Source of the DNA: Gammaproteobacteria bacterium
GTDB taxonomy: Bacteria > Pseudomonadota > Gammaproteobacteria > Steroidobacterales > GCA-2729495
Reading direction: 5' to 3'
NCBI GenBank assembly: GCA_015709695.1
Contig: CP054183.1
Location: 2,716,992-2,780,991, forward strand
DNA length: 64,000 nucleotides
Part shown: piece after piece, positions 1-8,889 of the stretch
Numbering within the stretch: position 1 is the first letter of the stretch
Layout: each line of letters opens with the position of its first letter
Position numbers and translations under genes: made by a program
Notes under the pieces: model-generated
The model's input: the letters and a program-made list of their open reading frames with translations, nothing else
Told to the model about the DNA's origin: nothing
The model's database searches: none

Positions 1-484
1 AGCCGCCGCGCGCGGGGTCGCGGGTCCACAGCGTCAGAGTCAGCACCGGCACGTCGTCGATGCCCTTGGGCTTGATCAGCGGGGGCAGCACCCCGGCGCC
101 GGGCGGCTGCCAGTCCTGGTTGGAATAGACCGCGTTGTACAGGCGCACGATGGCAGCGGTGCGCTCCTCGCCGACCCTGAACTGCACCGAGAGCACGGCC
201 ACGCCGGGCCGCGATACCGAGTAAATGTGCTTCACCCCGGCGATCTCGCCCAGCACCTTCTCCATGGGCGAGGCCACCAGGTTTTCCACCTGGGCGGCGC
301 TGGCGCCGGGAAAGCCGATGATGATGTTGGCGAAGGTGACGTTGATCTGCGGCTCCTCCTCGCGGGGCGTCACCAGCACCGCGAACACGCCGAGGAGCAG
401 CGCGGTGAGCGCCAGGAGCGGGGTGAGTTCCGAGTGCAGGAAGAACCGCGCGATGCGGCCGCTGATGCCGGGGTCCGCGCCCAT
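1..484 (-). CDS. RND efflux pump inner-membrane permease, N-terminal part (cut by window edge)
   Basis: The first 161 codons of a resistance-nodulation-division transporter, reading leftward out of the window. These proton-driven pumps form a trimer in the inner membrane. The visible part has the family layout: a short cytoplasmic start, a first membrane helix (about residues 17-36, LTPLLALTALLLGVFAVL), then the porter-domain start with REEEPQINV, the FPGASAAQVENLV helix, and the MEKVLGEIAGV and YNAVYSNQ stretches. The start ATG overlaps the adaptor stop by one base (TGATG), so the two genes are translationally coupled and certainly one pump. The substrate cannot be told from this part; metal, solvent or drug export are all possible. 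Confidence 0.9.
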   Translation of the reverse strand, partial: MGADPGISGRIARFFLHSELTPLLALTALLLGVFAVLVTPREEEPQINVTFANIIIGFPGASAAQVENLVASPMEKVLGEIAGVKHIYSVSRPGVAVLSVQFRVGEERTAAIVRLYNAVYSNQDWQPPGAGVLPPLIKPKGIDDVPVLTLTLWTRDPARGG

Positions 485-1560
485 CACCGCGTGCGGACCC
501 CGCCGCCCCCGGCTTCGATGGCCCGGAGTGCCGCCTGCGGGTCGAGCGCGAGGCGCTCGCCGCCGGCGAGCCCGGCGAGGATTTCCACTTGCCCGTCGCT
601 GGCGGCGCCGGTGCGCACCTGGCGCAGGCTGATCCGGCCGTCCGCATCGACGACGTACACCGCGGTGACCTCGCTGCGGGTGAGGATGGCGGTGGCGGGC
701 ACCCGCAGCCGTGGTTCCTCGCCGGTCACGATGCCCACCCTGACGAACAGGCCGGGGTAGACATCCCGGATGCCGGCGGGGAGATCGAGCCGTGCGCGCA
801 CCGTGTTCGTGGCGGTGTCGACTTCGGGGAAGACGGTCACGGCAGTGGCCTCGATGCGCCGCCCGTCGACGTACACCGCGGCCTTGCCGGCCGCACGCAG
901 CGGGCCGGCGAGTGCCTGCGGCAGGTCGCAGACCACCCGCAGCCGGCCGGCGGCATAGGTGCGTATCAGCGGTGTTCCGGGGGCGACGGCCTCGCCGACC
1001 CGCACCAGCCGTTCGCTGAGGATGCCGGCATAGGGCGCACGCACCTCGGTGTAGGCCAGGCCTTCGCGGGCGCCGTCGAGGGCGGCCTGCGCGGCGGCCA
1101 GCCGCGCCACGGCGGCGTCGCGTTCGGCCTGCGCCTGCTCGTACTGGGCCTTGGCCGCCACCTGGCGCGCGTACATGTCGCTGATGCGGGCGAAGCGCGC
1201 CTGCGCCTCGGCCTCGCGGGCGGCGGCTTCGCTGCGCGCAGCCTGCGCCGCTTCGAGCCCGGCGCGCTGCTCGGTGCCCCGCAGCCGGAGGATGACCGCG
1301 CCGGCCGGCACGGCGTCATTGACGTCGAAGAGAATGGCCTCGACGCGGCCCGCGGTCTGCGCCGAGAGGGTGGCCTGCTCCACGGCCTCCACCCGGCCGT
1401 CGATCCGCCGCTCGAGGGGAACGGCGACCGGCTGGATGACTACCGAGGCGAGGCTTGCGACGGAGGCAGCCGCTGGCACGGGCGGCGGCTGGCCACCGCA
1501 GCCGGCCAGCGCAAGGACGGCCGCCAGCGCCGGCAGCCGGCCCGGCAGGCGCAGCGGCAT
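484..1560 (-). CDS. RND efflux periplasmic adaptor (membrane fusion protein), lipoprotein
   Basis: A 358-residue HlyD/AcrA-type adaptor that bridges the RND permease and an outer-membrane channel. The chosen start, MPLRLPGRLP, gives a signal peptide ending in a lipobox (LALAG then Cys21), so it should be lipid-anchored in the periplasm. Next comes a lipoyl-like half motif (VEAVEQATLSAQTAGRVEAI), an Ala/Glu/Arg-rich coiled-coil hairpin (about residues 95-155), the second lipoyl half with VRAPYAGILSERLVRVGEAV, and beta-barrel/membrane-proximal domains containing YPGLFVRVGI. It is coupled to the downstream permease by stop/start overlap. No outer-membrane channel gene is visible. A longer open frame extends upstream but lacks the signal peptide at its start, so it was not used. 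Confidence 0.92.
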   Translation of the reverse strand: MPLRLPGRLPALAAVLALAGCGGQPPPVPAAASVASLASVVIQPVAVPLERRIDGRVEAVEQATLSAQTAGRVEAILFDVNDAVPAGAVILRLRGTEQRAGLEAAQAARSEAAAREAEAQARFARISDMYARQVAAKAQYEQAQAERDAAVARLAAAQAALDGAREGLAYTEVRAPYAGILSERLVRVGEAVAPGTPLIRTYAAGRLRVVCDLPQALAGPLRAAGKAAVYVDGRRIEATAVTVFPEVDTATNTVRARLDLPAGIRDVYPGLFVRVGIVTGEEPRLRVPATAILTRSEVTAVYVVDADGRISLRQVRTGAASDGQVEILAGLAGGERLALDPQAALRAIEAGGGGVRTR

Positions 1561-1562
1561 CG

Positions 1563-1763
1563 TCAGAATGCCGGGCCGGGCTTCAACCCGGCCTTGCGCA
1601 GGATGATCGCCAGAGGGCAGAACCCGGTGAACGCCGACTGCAGCAGGTTGGCGCCGACGAAGGCCGTGAGCCAGAACCAGTAGGGGTGCACCTCCAGGCC
1701 CAGGCCCAGGCTGATGAGTATCACCGCTCCCGCAAAAGCCAGTACTGCACGGTCGATGGTCAT
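1563..1763 (-). CDS. DUF2892 (YgaP-type) small membrane protein
   Basis: A 66-residue inner-membrane protein with two hydrophobic segments (about residues 5-22 and 28-45) and the family's GFCPL turn followed by a basic tail. This matches the DUF2892/YgaP transmembrane domain, which elsewhere is often fused to or next to rhodaneses and is found in sulfur-stress operons. It lies between the ArsR regulator and the pump adaptor, two bases from the adaptor start, so the regulator probably controls this gene and the pump together. The Cys in GFCPL is conserved in the family. The molecular function is not established. Start is the ATG of MTIDRAVL. Confidence 0.85.
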   Translation of the reverse strand: MTIDRAVLAFAGAVILISLGLGLEVHPYWFWLTAFVGANLLQSAFTGFCPLAIILRKAGLKPGPAF

Positions 1764-1804
1764 GGTGATGATTCTCCTTGTCGGGGTGATCATGGGCTTC
1801 GCTG

Positions 1805-2173
1805 TCAGGCCGCGGTCCGTGTCGACCCGCCTTTTGCCCTTCTGCCCGTCCGGGCACCGCAGTAGTGGTCGTGCAGCAGCCGCACCACCTCGAGCGCGAT
1901 GCCGGGGGTGACGCGGTAGTAGATCGTCTGCGCTTCGCGGCGGGTCTGCACCAGCTTTTCCCGCCGCAGCACCGCCAGATGTTGCGAGAGCGCCGAGGGG
2001 GACAGTTGCACCAGCTGGTTGATCTGGCTGACCGACAGCTCGCTGGCCGACAGCGCGCACAGGACCAGGAGCCGATGCTCGCTGGACAGCGCCCGCACCA
2101 GTCTGGCGGCGCTGCCGGCGTGCCGGCGCATGGCCTGCTGGTCCAGGCCCGGCATGGATCCGGTCTGCGGCAT
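1805..2173 (-). CDS. ArsR/SmtB-family repressor, BigR/SqrR-like (possible persulfide sensor)
   Basis: A 122-residue winged-helix repressor. The recognition region reads SVSQINQLVQLSPSALSQHL, followed by the wing (REAQTIYYRV) and a C-terminal helix. Two cysteines are visible, Cys39 (LLVLCAL) and Cys105 (HDHYCGA), 66 residues apart. In the persulfide sensors SqrR (Cys41/Cys107) and BigR the regulatory pair has the same spacing, and there it forms a polysulfide bridge that releases DNA. The classic metal-site CVC motif of ArsR/SmtB is absent. The gene heads a minus-strand unit with a DUF2892 membrane protein and an RND pump. Start could be Met1 or Met7. The sensory function is inference from the Cys spacing and neighbours. 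Confidence 0.85.
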   Translation of the reverse strand: MPQTGSMPGLDQQAMRRHAGSAARLVRALSSEHRLLVLCALSASELSVSQINQLVQLSPSALSQHLAVLRREKLVQTRREAQTIYYRVTPGIALEVVRLLHDHYCGARTGRRAKGGSTRTAA

Positions 2174-2180
2174 CCGGTTG

Positions 2181-2220
2181 GTCCTTAAGCAATATCTAAT
2201 TAAGCGCTTTCTAACATACA
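2181..2220 (-). promoter_or_regulatory. AT-rich promoter/operator region upstream of the ArsR gene
   Basis: An unusually AT-rich patch in GC-rich DNA, directly upstream of the ArsR start. It contains the 8-base palindrome AAGCGCTT (2202-2209) and a TTAAGC direct repeat (2185-2190 and 2200-2205), with possible -10-like hexamers on the minus strand. ArsR repressors normally bind palindromes overlapping their own promoter, so this is the likely operator. The exact boxes are a guess. Confidence 0.45.
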
Positions 2221-2255
2221 GGCAGTCGTGAATGGGAGCAAGCCCGTGCAGCCTG

Positions 2256-2900
2256 TCAGGGAAAGACGCTGGCCCCGGCCTCCGCTGTCAGGCCGCAGTC
2301 GCGCAGGGCCTGCTCCACTTCGGCCCGGACTTCGGCCCGGCTGCGTACCGGGCCGGAGGGCAGCGCGCCGCGGCCCTCGCGGGGATTTTCGTGGGGCAGC
2401 ACCAGGCCGGGGCGCGGCGCGTAACCGAGGAACGCCAGGATGCGGGCCAGGTTCTCGTCCGCTGCGCCACCGCAGATGTCGATGACCAGCAGGTCGGTGT
2501 CGCGCCCGGCGAAGTGCCGGCGTACCCGCTGGTGATAGTCCTGCCGGCAGGCGATCCAGCGCCGCAGCGCCTGTCGGGGCCCGGCTTCGTACTCCTCCCG
2601 CATCGGTCCGGTGGCGCCGATGCTGCGGCGATGTTCGACGTGGCGTATGCGGCTGGCGAGCCAGTCGTCGAGCCGGCGCGTGGTGAGGATGAAGCGGCTG
2701 CCCGGGAAGCTGCGGTCGAGCAGGGCGAAATCGTGCTCGTTGCCGTCGCTGAAGCACTGGAAGGCGGCGTAGAGCGGATCGGTGACCGGTATGTGGCTGT
2801 AGTAGCCGTGGAAGGAGCGCAGCCCCAGCTCGAGGAACAGCTGGTGCATGGAGGAGGTGCCGGTCTTGTTGAAACCGATGCAGAAAACCTTGCTGGACAT
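2256..2900 (-). CDS. Sulfotransferase-family protein
   Basis: A 214-residue protein with the PAPS-dependent sulfotransferase fold. The 5'-phosphosulfate loop is at residues 9-17 (GFNKTGTSSM; the family form is xxKTGTTxL). The 3'-phosphate-binding region is LTTRRLDDWLASRIRH around residue 80. The C-terminal part (VIDICGGAADENLARILAFLG) matches the strand and helix where these enzymes check the 3'-phosphate. It would transfer sulfate, or in related bacterial proteins possibly act on another activated donor, to a glycan or small molecule; the acceptor is unknown. It stands alone, 82 bases beyond the ArsR start and 36 bases downstream of the diguanylate cyclase gene. Confidence 0.85.
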   Translation of the reverse strand: MSSKVFCIGFNKTGTSSMHQLFLELGLRSFHGYYSHIPVTDPLYAAFQCFSDGNEHDFALLDRSFPGSRFILTTRRLDDWLASRIRHVEHRRSIGATGPMREEYEAGPRQALRRWIACRQDYHQRVRRHFAGRDTDLLVIDICGGAADENLARILAFLGYAPRPGLVLPHENPREGRGALPSGPVRSRAEVRAEVEQALRDCGLTAEAGASVFP

Positions 2901-2936
2901 GCGCAGCCCCGGGCCGCCGGCGGCTGCCGGCCGGGA

Positions 2937-4127
2937 CTAGCGTACGACGCGCAGGCTCGGTTTGGCGGATTCCATCGCCTTCCGCGGCGGCGGATTGCGC
3001 GCCGCGCTGACGCGCACGCGGTTGCGGCCGCTGCGCTTGGCGGCATACATGGCCTGGTCGGCCCGGGTGAGGAGCTCGGGCACGGTTTCGCCGCGGCGGT
3101 ATTCGGCCACGCCCGCGGAGACGGTGATCTCCAGCTCCCGGTCCACCGGGTGGCGCGCCACGGCCTCGCGCACGCGCTCCGCGCAACGCAGCGCGCCGTC
3201 GATCTCGGTGCCGGGCAGGATGGCGAGGAATTCCTCGCCGCCGAGGCGGCCGAGCGCACGGCGGAAGCGCGTCGGGTTGATGGCGTCCATGGCGCGCAGC
3301 GCGCGGCGTGCGCGGTTGGCGAAGATGGCCAGCACCCGGTCGCCGACCAGGTGGCCGTGCGAGTCGTTGAGCGACTTGAAGCGGTCCAGGTCGAAGATGC
3401 AGACGCTGAAGGGGCGCCCGGTGCGGTCGGCACGGGCCTTCTCGCGCAGCAGGGCATCCATGATGTACTGGCGGTTGAAGGTCTTGGTCAGGTGGTCGCG
3501 CTCGGCGCTGCGGGCCATGCGCTCGACCTCCTGCTGCAGGCGCCCGACTTCGTCGCGCAGGCCTTCATGGTCGCTCTCGGTCTGGCGGGCGCGGCGGCCC
3601 AGCAGCACCAGCATGCCAATGACACCCGCACACTGCAGCACCTCGCCCCAGAGACCCTCGCCGGCGCCGTTGGCGAGCAGGCGAATCACCATGGAGAGCG
3701 CATAGCCGCCTCCCGCGGCCAGGCAGAGCTGGCGCAGGCGGACGGAATCGGTGCGGGTGAAGGCCACCAGCACCGCGGTCAGGTACATGCCCGGGACCAG
3801 TTCGCCGGGGCCCTCGGCGAGCACCGCATACACGGTGGTCCAGGCGATGGCGAGGCCGGCCTGGGCCGTGGCGATGGCCGAATCGCTGTCCTCGCGCACC
3901 GCCGGCAGGCTCAGCAGCGCCAGCAGCGCGTTGGTCACCAGCACCGCGCCGGCCAGCAGGGCCGCGGCGGCCGGGTCCAGGGTGGTGCGCCCGGCGAGGT
4001 GGCTGAGGAAGGCCAGCCCCGCCCAGGCCAGGTAGAAGCCGGCGGCCGGCAGCGAGGCCTGCCAGGAAGCCCGTTGCGCGGGCTGGTCGTCGATGGAAAG
4101 GTCCGGTGCGGGTTCGCCGTCTGCCAT
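2937..4127 (-). CDS. Membrane-anchored GGDEF diguanylate cyclase
   Basis: A 396-residue predicted c-di-GMP synthase. About six hydrophobic segments (residues ~27-173) form an N-terminal membrane sensor. A coiled-coil linker rich in Glu/Arg (~178-205) follows, then a GGDEF domain beginning DHLTKTFNRQ. The catalytic motif is GGEEF (residues 296-300), and the metal/GTP-binding segment FDLDRFKSLNDSHGH is intact, so the enzyme should be active. The allosteric I-site is RxxD in inhibited relatives; the corresponding positions here read RFRR, so feedback inhibition by c-di-GMP is probably lost. The start MADGEPAP was preferred over an upstream ATG because the extra 37 residues are low-complexity Arg-rich. 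It is divergent from mnmG. Confidence 0.9.
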   Translation of the reverse strand: MADGEPAPDLSIDDQPAQRASWQASLPAAGFYLAWAGLAFLSHLAGRTTLDPAAAALLAGAVLVTNALLALLSLPAVREDSDSAIATAQAGLAIAWTTVYAVLAEGPGELVPGMYLTAVLVAFTRTDSVRLRQLCLAAGGGYALSMVIRLLANGAGEGLWGEVLQCAGVIGMLVLLGRRARQTESDHEGLRDEVGRLQQEVERMARSAERDHLTKTFNRQYIMDALLREKARADRTGRPFSVCIFDLDRFKSLNDSHGHLVGDRVLAIFANRARRALRAMDAINPTRFRRALGRLGGEEFLAILPGTEIDGALRCAERVREAVARHPVDRELEITVSAGVAEYRRGETVPELLTRADQAMYAAKRSGRNRVRVSAARNPPPRKAMESAKPSLRVVR

Positions 4128-4288
4128 GGCTGCCTGTTCTTGTTCTTGTTGTGGGCGCCGGCGACGATCGCGGGCGCGGCAAGTGAGACTAGCGTCGCAG
4201 ATCGCGGCCCGGCCGGACTGTGACGGGCGTCGCAGCACGCCGGATGGCGCCGCTTATGGTCAACGCCGGCGAGGGCGGATGGCCGCGC

Positions 4289-4294
4289 TACAAT
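4289..4294 (+). promoter_or_regulatory. Possible -10 element for mnmG
   Basis: TACAAT, 5 of 6 matches to the sigma-70 -10 box, lies 51 bases before the mnmG start in the 218-base gap between the divergent diguanylate cyclase and mnmG genes. No convincing -35 box is present at the usual distance. The rest of the gap shows nothing else I can name. Confidence 0.35.
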
Positions 4295-4345
4295 GCGCGC
4301 CGCCGCGGCTGCCGGGAGCCTGCCCGCGGCAAGGGTGCCCGAGCC

Positions 4346-6250
4346 ATGCAGCAGCAATCGCGCTTCGATGTGATCGTGGTCGGCGGTGGCCACGCCGGCA
4401 GCGAGGCGGCCGCGGCCGCCGCGCGCCTCGGCGCCCGCACGCTGCTGCTGACGCAGAACCTCGAGACCATCGGCCAGATGAGCTGCAATCCCGCCATCGG
4501 CGGCATCGGCAAGGGCCACCTGGTGCGCGAGATCGACGCGCTGGGCGGGCTGATGGCCCGGGCCGCGGATCGCGCCGGCATCCACTTCCGCATCCTCAAC
4601 GCCAGCAAGGGACCGGCGGTGCGGGCGACGCGGGCCCAGGCCGATCGGGCGCTCTACAAGGCGGCGGTGCGTGCGCTGCTCGACGCCCAGCCGGGCCTCG
4701 CGCTGTTCCAGGCGAGCGTGGCCGACCTGCTGCTGGAGGGCGGGCGGGTGGCCGGCGTGCGCACGCAGCTCGGCCAGTGTTTCCACGCCGATGCCGTGGT
4801 GCTCACGGCCGGCACTTTCCTGCGCGGCCGCATCCACGTCGGCCTCGAGCAGCACGCCGGCGGCCGCGCCGGGGATCCGCCCTCCATCGAGCTGGCCGAC
4901 CGCCTGCGCGAACTGCCCTTCCGCGTGGGCCGGCTGAAGACCGGCACGCCGCCGCGCATTGATGCCCGCAGCGTCGATTTCAGCGTGATGCAGCCGCAGC
5001 CGGGCGACGAGCCGGTGCCGGTCTTCTCCTTCCTCGGGCGGCGGGCGGAGCATCCGCGCCAGGTGCCCTGCCACATCACGCGCACCACCGAGGCGACGCA
5101 CGCCATCATCCGCGGCGCACTCGACCGCTCGCCGCTGTTCACCGGTGCCATCGAGGGCACCGGGCCGCGCTACTGTCCCTCCATCGAGGACAAGGTGGTG
5201 CGCTTTGCCGGGCGCAGCTCGCACCAGATCTTCGTCGAGCCCGAGGGGCTCGACAGCACGGAGCTCTACCCCAACGGCATTTCCACCAGCCTGCCCTTCG
5301 ACGTGCAGGAGGCGCTGGTGCACAGCATCCCGGGCTTCGAGGGCGCGCGTCTCACGCGGCCGGGCTACGCCATCGAATACGACTTCTTCGACCCGCGCGA
5401 CCTGAAGCCGACGCTGGAGACGCGGGCGCTCGGCGGGCTGTACTTCGCCGGCCAGATCAACGGCACCACCGGCTACGAGGAGGCCGCCGCGCAGGGCCTG
5501 CTGGCCGGCCTCAACGCCGCCCGCGCGGCGCTCGGGCGCGAGCCCTGGACGCCCGGCCGTGAGCAGGCCTACATCGGCGTGCTGGTGGATGACCTCATCA
5601 CCCGCGGCACGGTCGAGCCCTACCGCATGTTCACCAGCCGCGCCGAGTACCGGCTGCTGCTGCGCGAGGACAACGCCGACCTGCGGCTGACGCCGATCGG
5701 CCGCGAACTGGGGCTGGTCGACGATGTGCGCTGGCGGCAGTTCTGCAGCACGCGCGATGCCGTGGCGGCGGAGACCGCGCGCCTCGGGGGACTCGTCGTG
5801 CATCCCGAGGCCGTGGATGAGGCGACGGCCGCCGCCCTCGGCGGATCCCTGCGCAGCGCGCAGCGCGCCTTCGAGCTGCTGCGTCGTCCGGGCGCGAGCC
5901 ATGCGCTGCTGACCGCCCTGCCCGCGGTGGGCGCACGGCCGGCACCGGCCGGGGAGACGCCGGAGCAGGCCGAGCAGGTGGTGGCGCAGGTCGAGGTGCA
6001 GGCGCGCTACGACGGCTACGTGCAGCGCCAGCAGCTGGAGATCGAGCGCGACCGGCGCCATGCCGATGCCGTGCTGCCCGGCGACCTCGACTACGCCGCC
6101 GTCCGCGGTCTCTCCAACGAAACCCGCCAGGCACTGAGCGCGGCCCGCCCGGCCACGGTGGCCCAGGCGGCGCGCCTCTCGGGTGTGACGCCGGCAGCCA
6201 TCTCGCTGCTGCTGGTGCACCTGAAGAAGAAACGGGCACGCCGTGCCTGA
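4346..6250 (+). CDS. mnmG: tRNA uridine-5-carboxymethylaminomethyl modification enzyme MnmG (GidA)
   Basis: A 634-residue FAD protein, close to the 629 residues of E. coli MnmG. With MnmE it installs the cmnm5 group on wobble U34 of several tRNAs. The dinucleotide-binding motif is [12 protein letters not shown] (residues ~11-22). The family signatures [31 protein letters not shown] and [11 protein letters not shown], the glycine-rich [24 protein letters not shown] site, and the helical C-terminal MnmE-binding region ([26 protein letters not shown]) are all present. The start was placed at [15 protein letters not shown], which fits the family N-terminus. In many Gammaproteobacteria mnmG is followed directly by rsmG; here eight kilobases of other genes intervene, and the stop overlaps the next gene by 8 bases. 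Confidence 0.98.
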   Translation: MQQQSRFDVIVVGGGHAGSEAAAAAARLGARTLLLTQNLETIGQMSCNPAIGGIGKGHLVREIDALGGLMARAADRAGIHFRILNASKGPAVRATRAQADRALYKAAVRALLDAQPGLALFQASVADLLLEGGRVAGVRTQLGQCFHADAVVLTAGTFLRGRIHVGLEQHAGGRAGDPPSIELADRLRELPFRVGRLKTGTPPRIDARSVDFSVMQPQPGDEPVPVFSFLGRRAEHPRQVPCHITRTTEATHAIIRGALDRSPLFTGAIEGTGPRYCPSIEDKVVRFAGRSSHQIFVEPEGLDSTELYPNGISTSLPFDVQEALVHSIPGFEGARLTRPGYAIEYDFFDPRDLKPTLETRALGGLYFAGQINGTTGYEEAAAQGLLAGLNAARAALGREPWTPGREQAYIGVLVDDLITRGTVEPYRMFTSRAEYRLLLREDNADLRLTPIGRELGLVDDVRWRQFCSTRDAVAAETARLGGLVVHPEAVDEATAAALGGSLRSAQRAFELLRRPGASHALLTALPAVGARPAPAGETPEQAEQVVAQVEVQARYDGYVQRQQLEIERDRRHADAVLPGDLDYAAVRGLSNETRQALSAARPATVAQAARLSGVTPAAISLLLVHLKKKRARRA

Positions 6251-7907
6251 GCGGCACCCGGCACGCGCGGCGCGCGCTGCCCTGCTGCCTGCGCTGCTCT
6301 GCGGCCTGCTGGCCGCCTGTGGTGGCGACGCGGCCGTGCCATCCGCCAGCCACGGCGCCATCGGCGGCGCCAGCGGCCAGGAGCGGGCGCCGCGGCAGGT
6401 GCTGCGCAAGGGCAATGGCGCGGAGCCGGAGAGCCTCGATCCCCATCGCACCGAGAGCGTCGCGGCCGCCAACATCGAGCGCGACCTCTTCGAAGGACTG
6501 GTGCTGGAGACCGAGGACGGGGAGCTGGTGCCCGGAGCGGCGCGCAGCTGGGAGAGCAGCGCCGATGGCCTGACCCATGTCTTCCACATGCAGCCCGGCG
6601 CGCGCTGGAGCAACGGCGACCCGCTGACCGCCCGCGACTTCGAGTACAGCCTGCGCCGCAGCTGCGACCCGGCGACGCTCAACAGCTACTCGAGCATCCT
6701 GTTCCCGATCCTCAACGCCGAGGCCGTGGTCAACGGACGCCTGCCGCCCACGGCGCTGGGTGTGAGGGCGCTCGACGACGCCACGCTGGAGATCCGCCTC
6801 TCGGGGCCGACGCCCTACTTCCTCGGCCTGCTCACCCACAGCAGCGCCTATCCGGTGCACCGCGCCTCGGTGGAGCGGTACGGGACGAAGTTCGCGCGCC
6901 CGGGCACGCTGGTCAGCAACGGCGCCTACCGGCTGGAGGAGTGGGTGATCCAGTCGCACATCCGCCTGGTGCGCAATCCGCAGTACCGCGATGACGCCCG
7001 CACCGGCATCGACGAGGTCTGGTACTACCCCATCGAGAACGATGACGCCGAGGTCAACCGCTACCGCGCCGACGAGCTCGACCTCACCGAGGGCGTGCCC
7101 TTCCGCCAGATCCGCTGGCTGCGGGCCAACCTGCCGGGCGAGCTGCACATCGCCCCGTACCTCGGCACCTATTACTTCGGCTTCAACAACACCCGCCCCC
7201 CCTTCAAGGACAACCTGCCGCTGCGTCTCGCGCTGTCCATGGCCGTGGACCGCGACATCCTCACCCGGCGCGTGATGGGCACCGGCGAGCAGCCCGCTTA
7301 CGGCTTCGTGCCGCCGGTCGCCCACTACACCGGCCAGCGCCCGGCCTGGGCGGACTGGACCCAGGAGCAGCGCAATGCCGAGGCGCGCCGCCTGTACCGC
7401 GAGGCCGGCTATTCGCAGCAGCACCCGCTGGAAGTCGAGGTGCTCTACAACACGGACCAGAACCACAAGCGCATCGCCGGCGCGCTGGCGGCCATGTGGA
7501 AGCAGACGCTGGGCGTGCGCACGAAACTGCTCAACCAGGAATGGAAGGTGTTCCTCGAGAACCGCAAGCAGCGCGTCATCACCCAGGTGTTCCGCTCCGG
7601 CTGGATCGGCGACTACAACGACGCCTATACCTTTTCCCAGCTCCTGCATTCGAAGAACGGGCAGAACGACCCGGGCTACGCCAGCCCGGCCTACGATGCG
7701 CTGCTCGACCAGGCCGCCGCGACCGCGGACCCGGCGCGCCGGCGTGCGCTGCTGGAGGCGGCCGAGCGGCAGCTGCTCGCGGACCAGCCGCTGATCCCGC
7801 TGTACTTCTATGCGTCCAAGCGCCTGGTGAAGCCCTGGGTCGGCGGCTACCGGGCGAACCTCATGGACCATCACCACAGCAAGGACCTCTACATCCTGAG
7901 TCACTGA
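6243..7907 (+). CDS. Oligopeptide ABC transporter, substrate-binding lipoprotein (OppA/DppA family)
   Basis: A 554-residue periplasmic solute-binding protein of family 5. The GTG start gives a lipoprotein signal (LLCGLLAAC then Gly-Gly-Asp). Family features include [16 protein letters not shown] near the mature N-terminus, [12 protein letters not shown], the [12 protein letters not shown] segment, and a C-terminal [18 protein letters not shown] typical of OppA/MppA-like proteins. It would capture peptides and hand them to the permeases encoded just downstream. It overlaps the mnmG stop by 8 bases, so it may be co-transcribed with mnmG. The peptide length preference cannot be read from sequence. 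Confidence 0.93.
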   Translation: MPERHPARAARAALLPALLCGLLAACGGDAAVPSASHGAIGGASGQERAPRQVLRKGNGAEPESLDPHRTESVAAANIERDLFEGLVLETEDGELVPGAARSWESSADGLTHVFHMQPGARWSNGDPLTARDFEYSLRRSCDPATLNSYSSILFPILNAEAVVNGRLPPTALGVRALDDATLEIRLSGPTPYFLGLLTHSSAYPVHRASVERYGTKFARPGTLVSNGAYRLEEWVIQSHIRLVRNPQYRDDARTGIDEVWYYPIENDDAEVNRYRADELDLTEGVPFRQIRWLRANLPGELHIAPYLGTYYFGFNNTRPPFKDNLPLRLALSMAVDRDILTRRVMGTGEQPAYGFVPPVAHYTGQRPAWADWTQEQRNAEARRLYREAGYSQQHPLEVEVLYNTDQNHKRIAGALAAMWKQTLGVRTKLLNQEWKVFLENRKQRVITQVFRSGWIGDYNDAYTFSQLLHSKNGQNDPGYASPAYDALLDQAAATADPARRRALLEAAERQLLADQPLIPLYFYASKRLVKPWVGGYRANLMDHHHSKDLYILSH

Positions 7908-7962
7908 GCACGGCCGCGCGACCGCGCTTCCCGTCCGCACGCCGCCGAGGCACCATGCGCCC

Positions 7963-8889
7963 ATGCTGAGGTTCACGATCCAGCGCCTGCTGACGGGCGT
8001 GCCGACCCTGCTGGTGCTGATCGCCGCCGCGTTCTTCCTGATCCGTGCCGCACCCGGCGGCCCCTTCGACAGCGAGCGCGACCTGCCACCGGAGATCGAG
8101 GCCAACCTGCGCCAGGCCTACCATCTCGACGAGCCGCTGCCCCGGCAGTTCGCCCGCTACCTCGGCAACCTCGCCCGCGGCGACTTCGGCCCCTCCCTGC
8201 AGTACCGCGACTTCAGCGTCACCGAGCTGATCCGCGCGGGCTTCCCGGTGTCGCTGCGCATCGGCTCGCTGGCGATGCTGCTGGCGCTGCTGGCGGGCGT
8301 CTCCGCCGGCGCCTGGGCGGCGCTGCGCCAGAATTCGGCGGGCGATCACCTGGTGATGGCGGCGGCGATGACCGGCATCTCCATCCCGAATTTCGTCATG
8401 GCGCCGCTGCTGGTGCTGGTGGTGGCGGTGGGCCTGGGCTGGCTGCCGGCCGGCGGCTATGGCGGGGGCGCCTGGCGCCACCTCGTGCTGCCCGTGATCA
8501 CCCTGGCGCTGCCGCAGGTCGCCTACCTCGCGCGGCTGACCCGCGCCAGCATGATCGAGGTGCTGTCGAGCCCCTACATCCGCACCGCGCGGGCGCAGGG
8601 GCTGTCCTCGGGCCGCATCCTGCTGCGGCACGCGCTGCGGCCGGCGCTGCTGCCGGTGGTGTCCTACCTGGGCCCGGCGACGGCGGCCGTCATCACCGGC
8701 TCGGTGGTCATCGAGCAGATCTTCGGGCTGCCGGGGATCGGCCGCTTCTTCGTCACCGGGGCACTCAACCGCGACTACACGCTGGTGATGGGCGTGGTGG
8801 TGTTCTACGGCGCGCTGATCCTGCTGGGCAACTTCCTCGTCGACCTGGTGTACGGGCTGCTCGACCCGCGCATCCGCCACCTGTCATGA
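7963..8889 (+). CDS. Oligopeptide ABC transporter permease (OppB/DppB type)
   Basis: A 308-residue inner-membrane permease with six hydrophobic segments. It opens with the family signature MLRFTIQRLLTGVPTLLVL, has the periplasmic loop containing LDEPLPRQFARYLGNLARGDFG, and the EAA-type coupling loop (YIRTARAQGLSSGRILLRHALRPALLP). The start ATG follows a GAGG-like ribosome site. Its stop overlaps the next permease start (ATGA), showing translational coupling. It pairs with the downstream permease to form the transmembrane channel of a peptide importer. Confidence 0.94.
   Translation: MLRFTIQRLLTGVPTLLVLIAAAFFLIRAAPGGPFDSERDLPPEIEANLRQAYHLDEPLPRQFARYLGNLARGDFGPSLQYRDFSVTELIRAGFPVSLRIGSLAMLLALLAGVSAGAWAALRQNSAGDHLVMAAAMTGISIPNFVMAPLLVLVVAVGLGWLPAGGYGGGAWRHLVLPVITLALPQVAYLARLTRASMIEVLSSPYIRTARAQGLSSGRILLRHALRPALLPVVSYLGPATAAVITGSVVIEQIFGLPGIGRFFVTGALNRDYTLVMGVVVFYGALILLGNFLVDLVYGLLDPRIRHLS

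Noticed and set aside
484..1857. Extended 457-residue form of the efflux adaptor
   Set aside because: The upstream extension has no signal peptide at its start and overlaps the DUF2892 gene; the internal start gives a perfect lipobox.
3935..8105. Very long open frames antisense to mnmG and the peptide transporter genes (over 800 codons)
   Set aside because: High GC leaves few stop codons in off-frames; the products are Arg/Ala/Gly-rich low-complexity sequence with no domain, and the opposite strand encodes clear enzymes.
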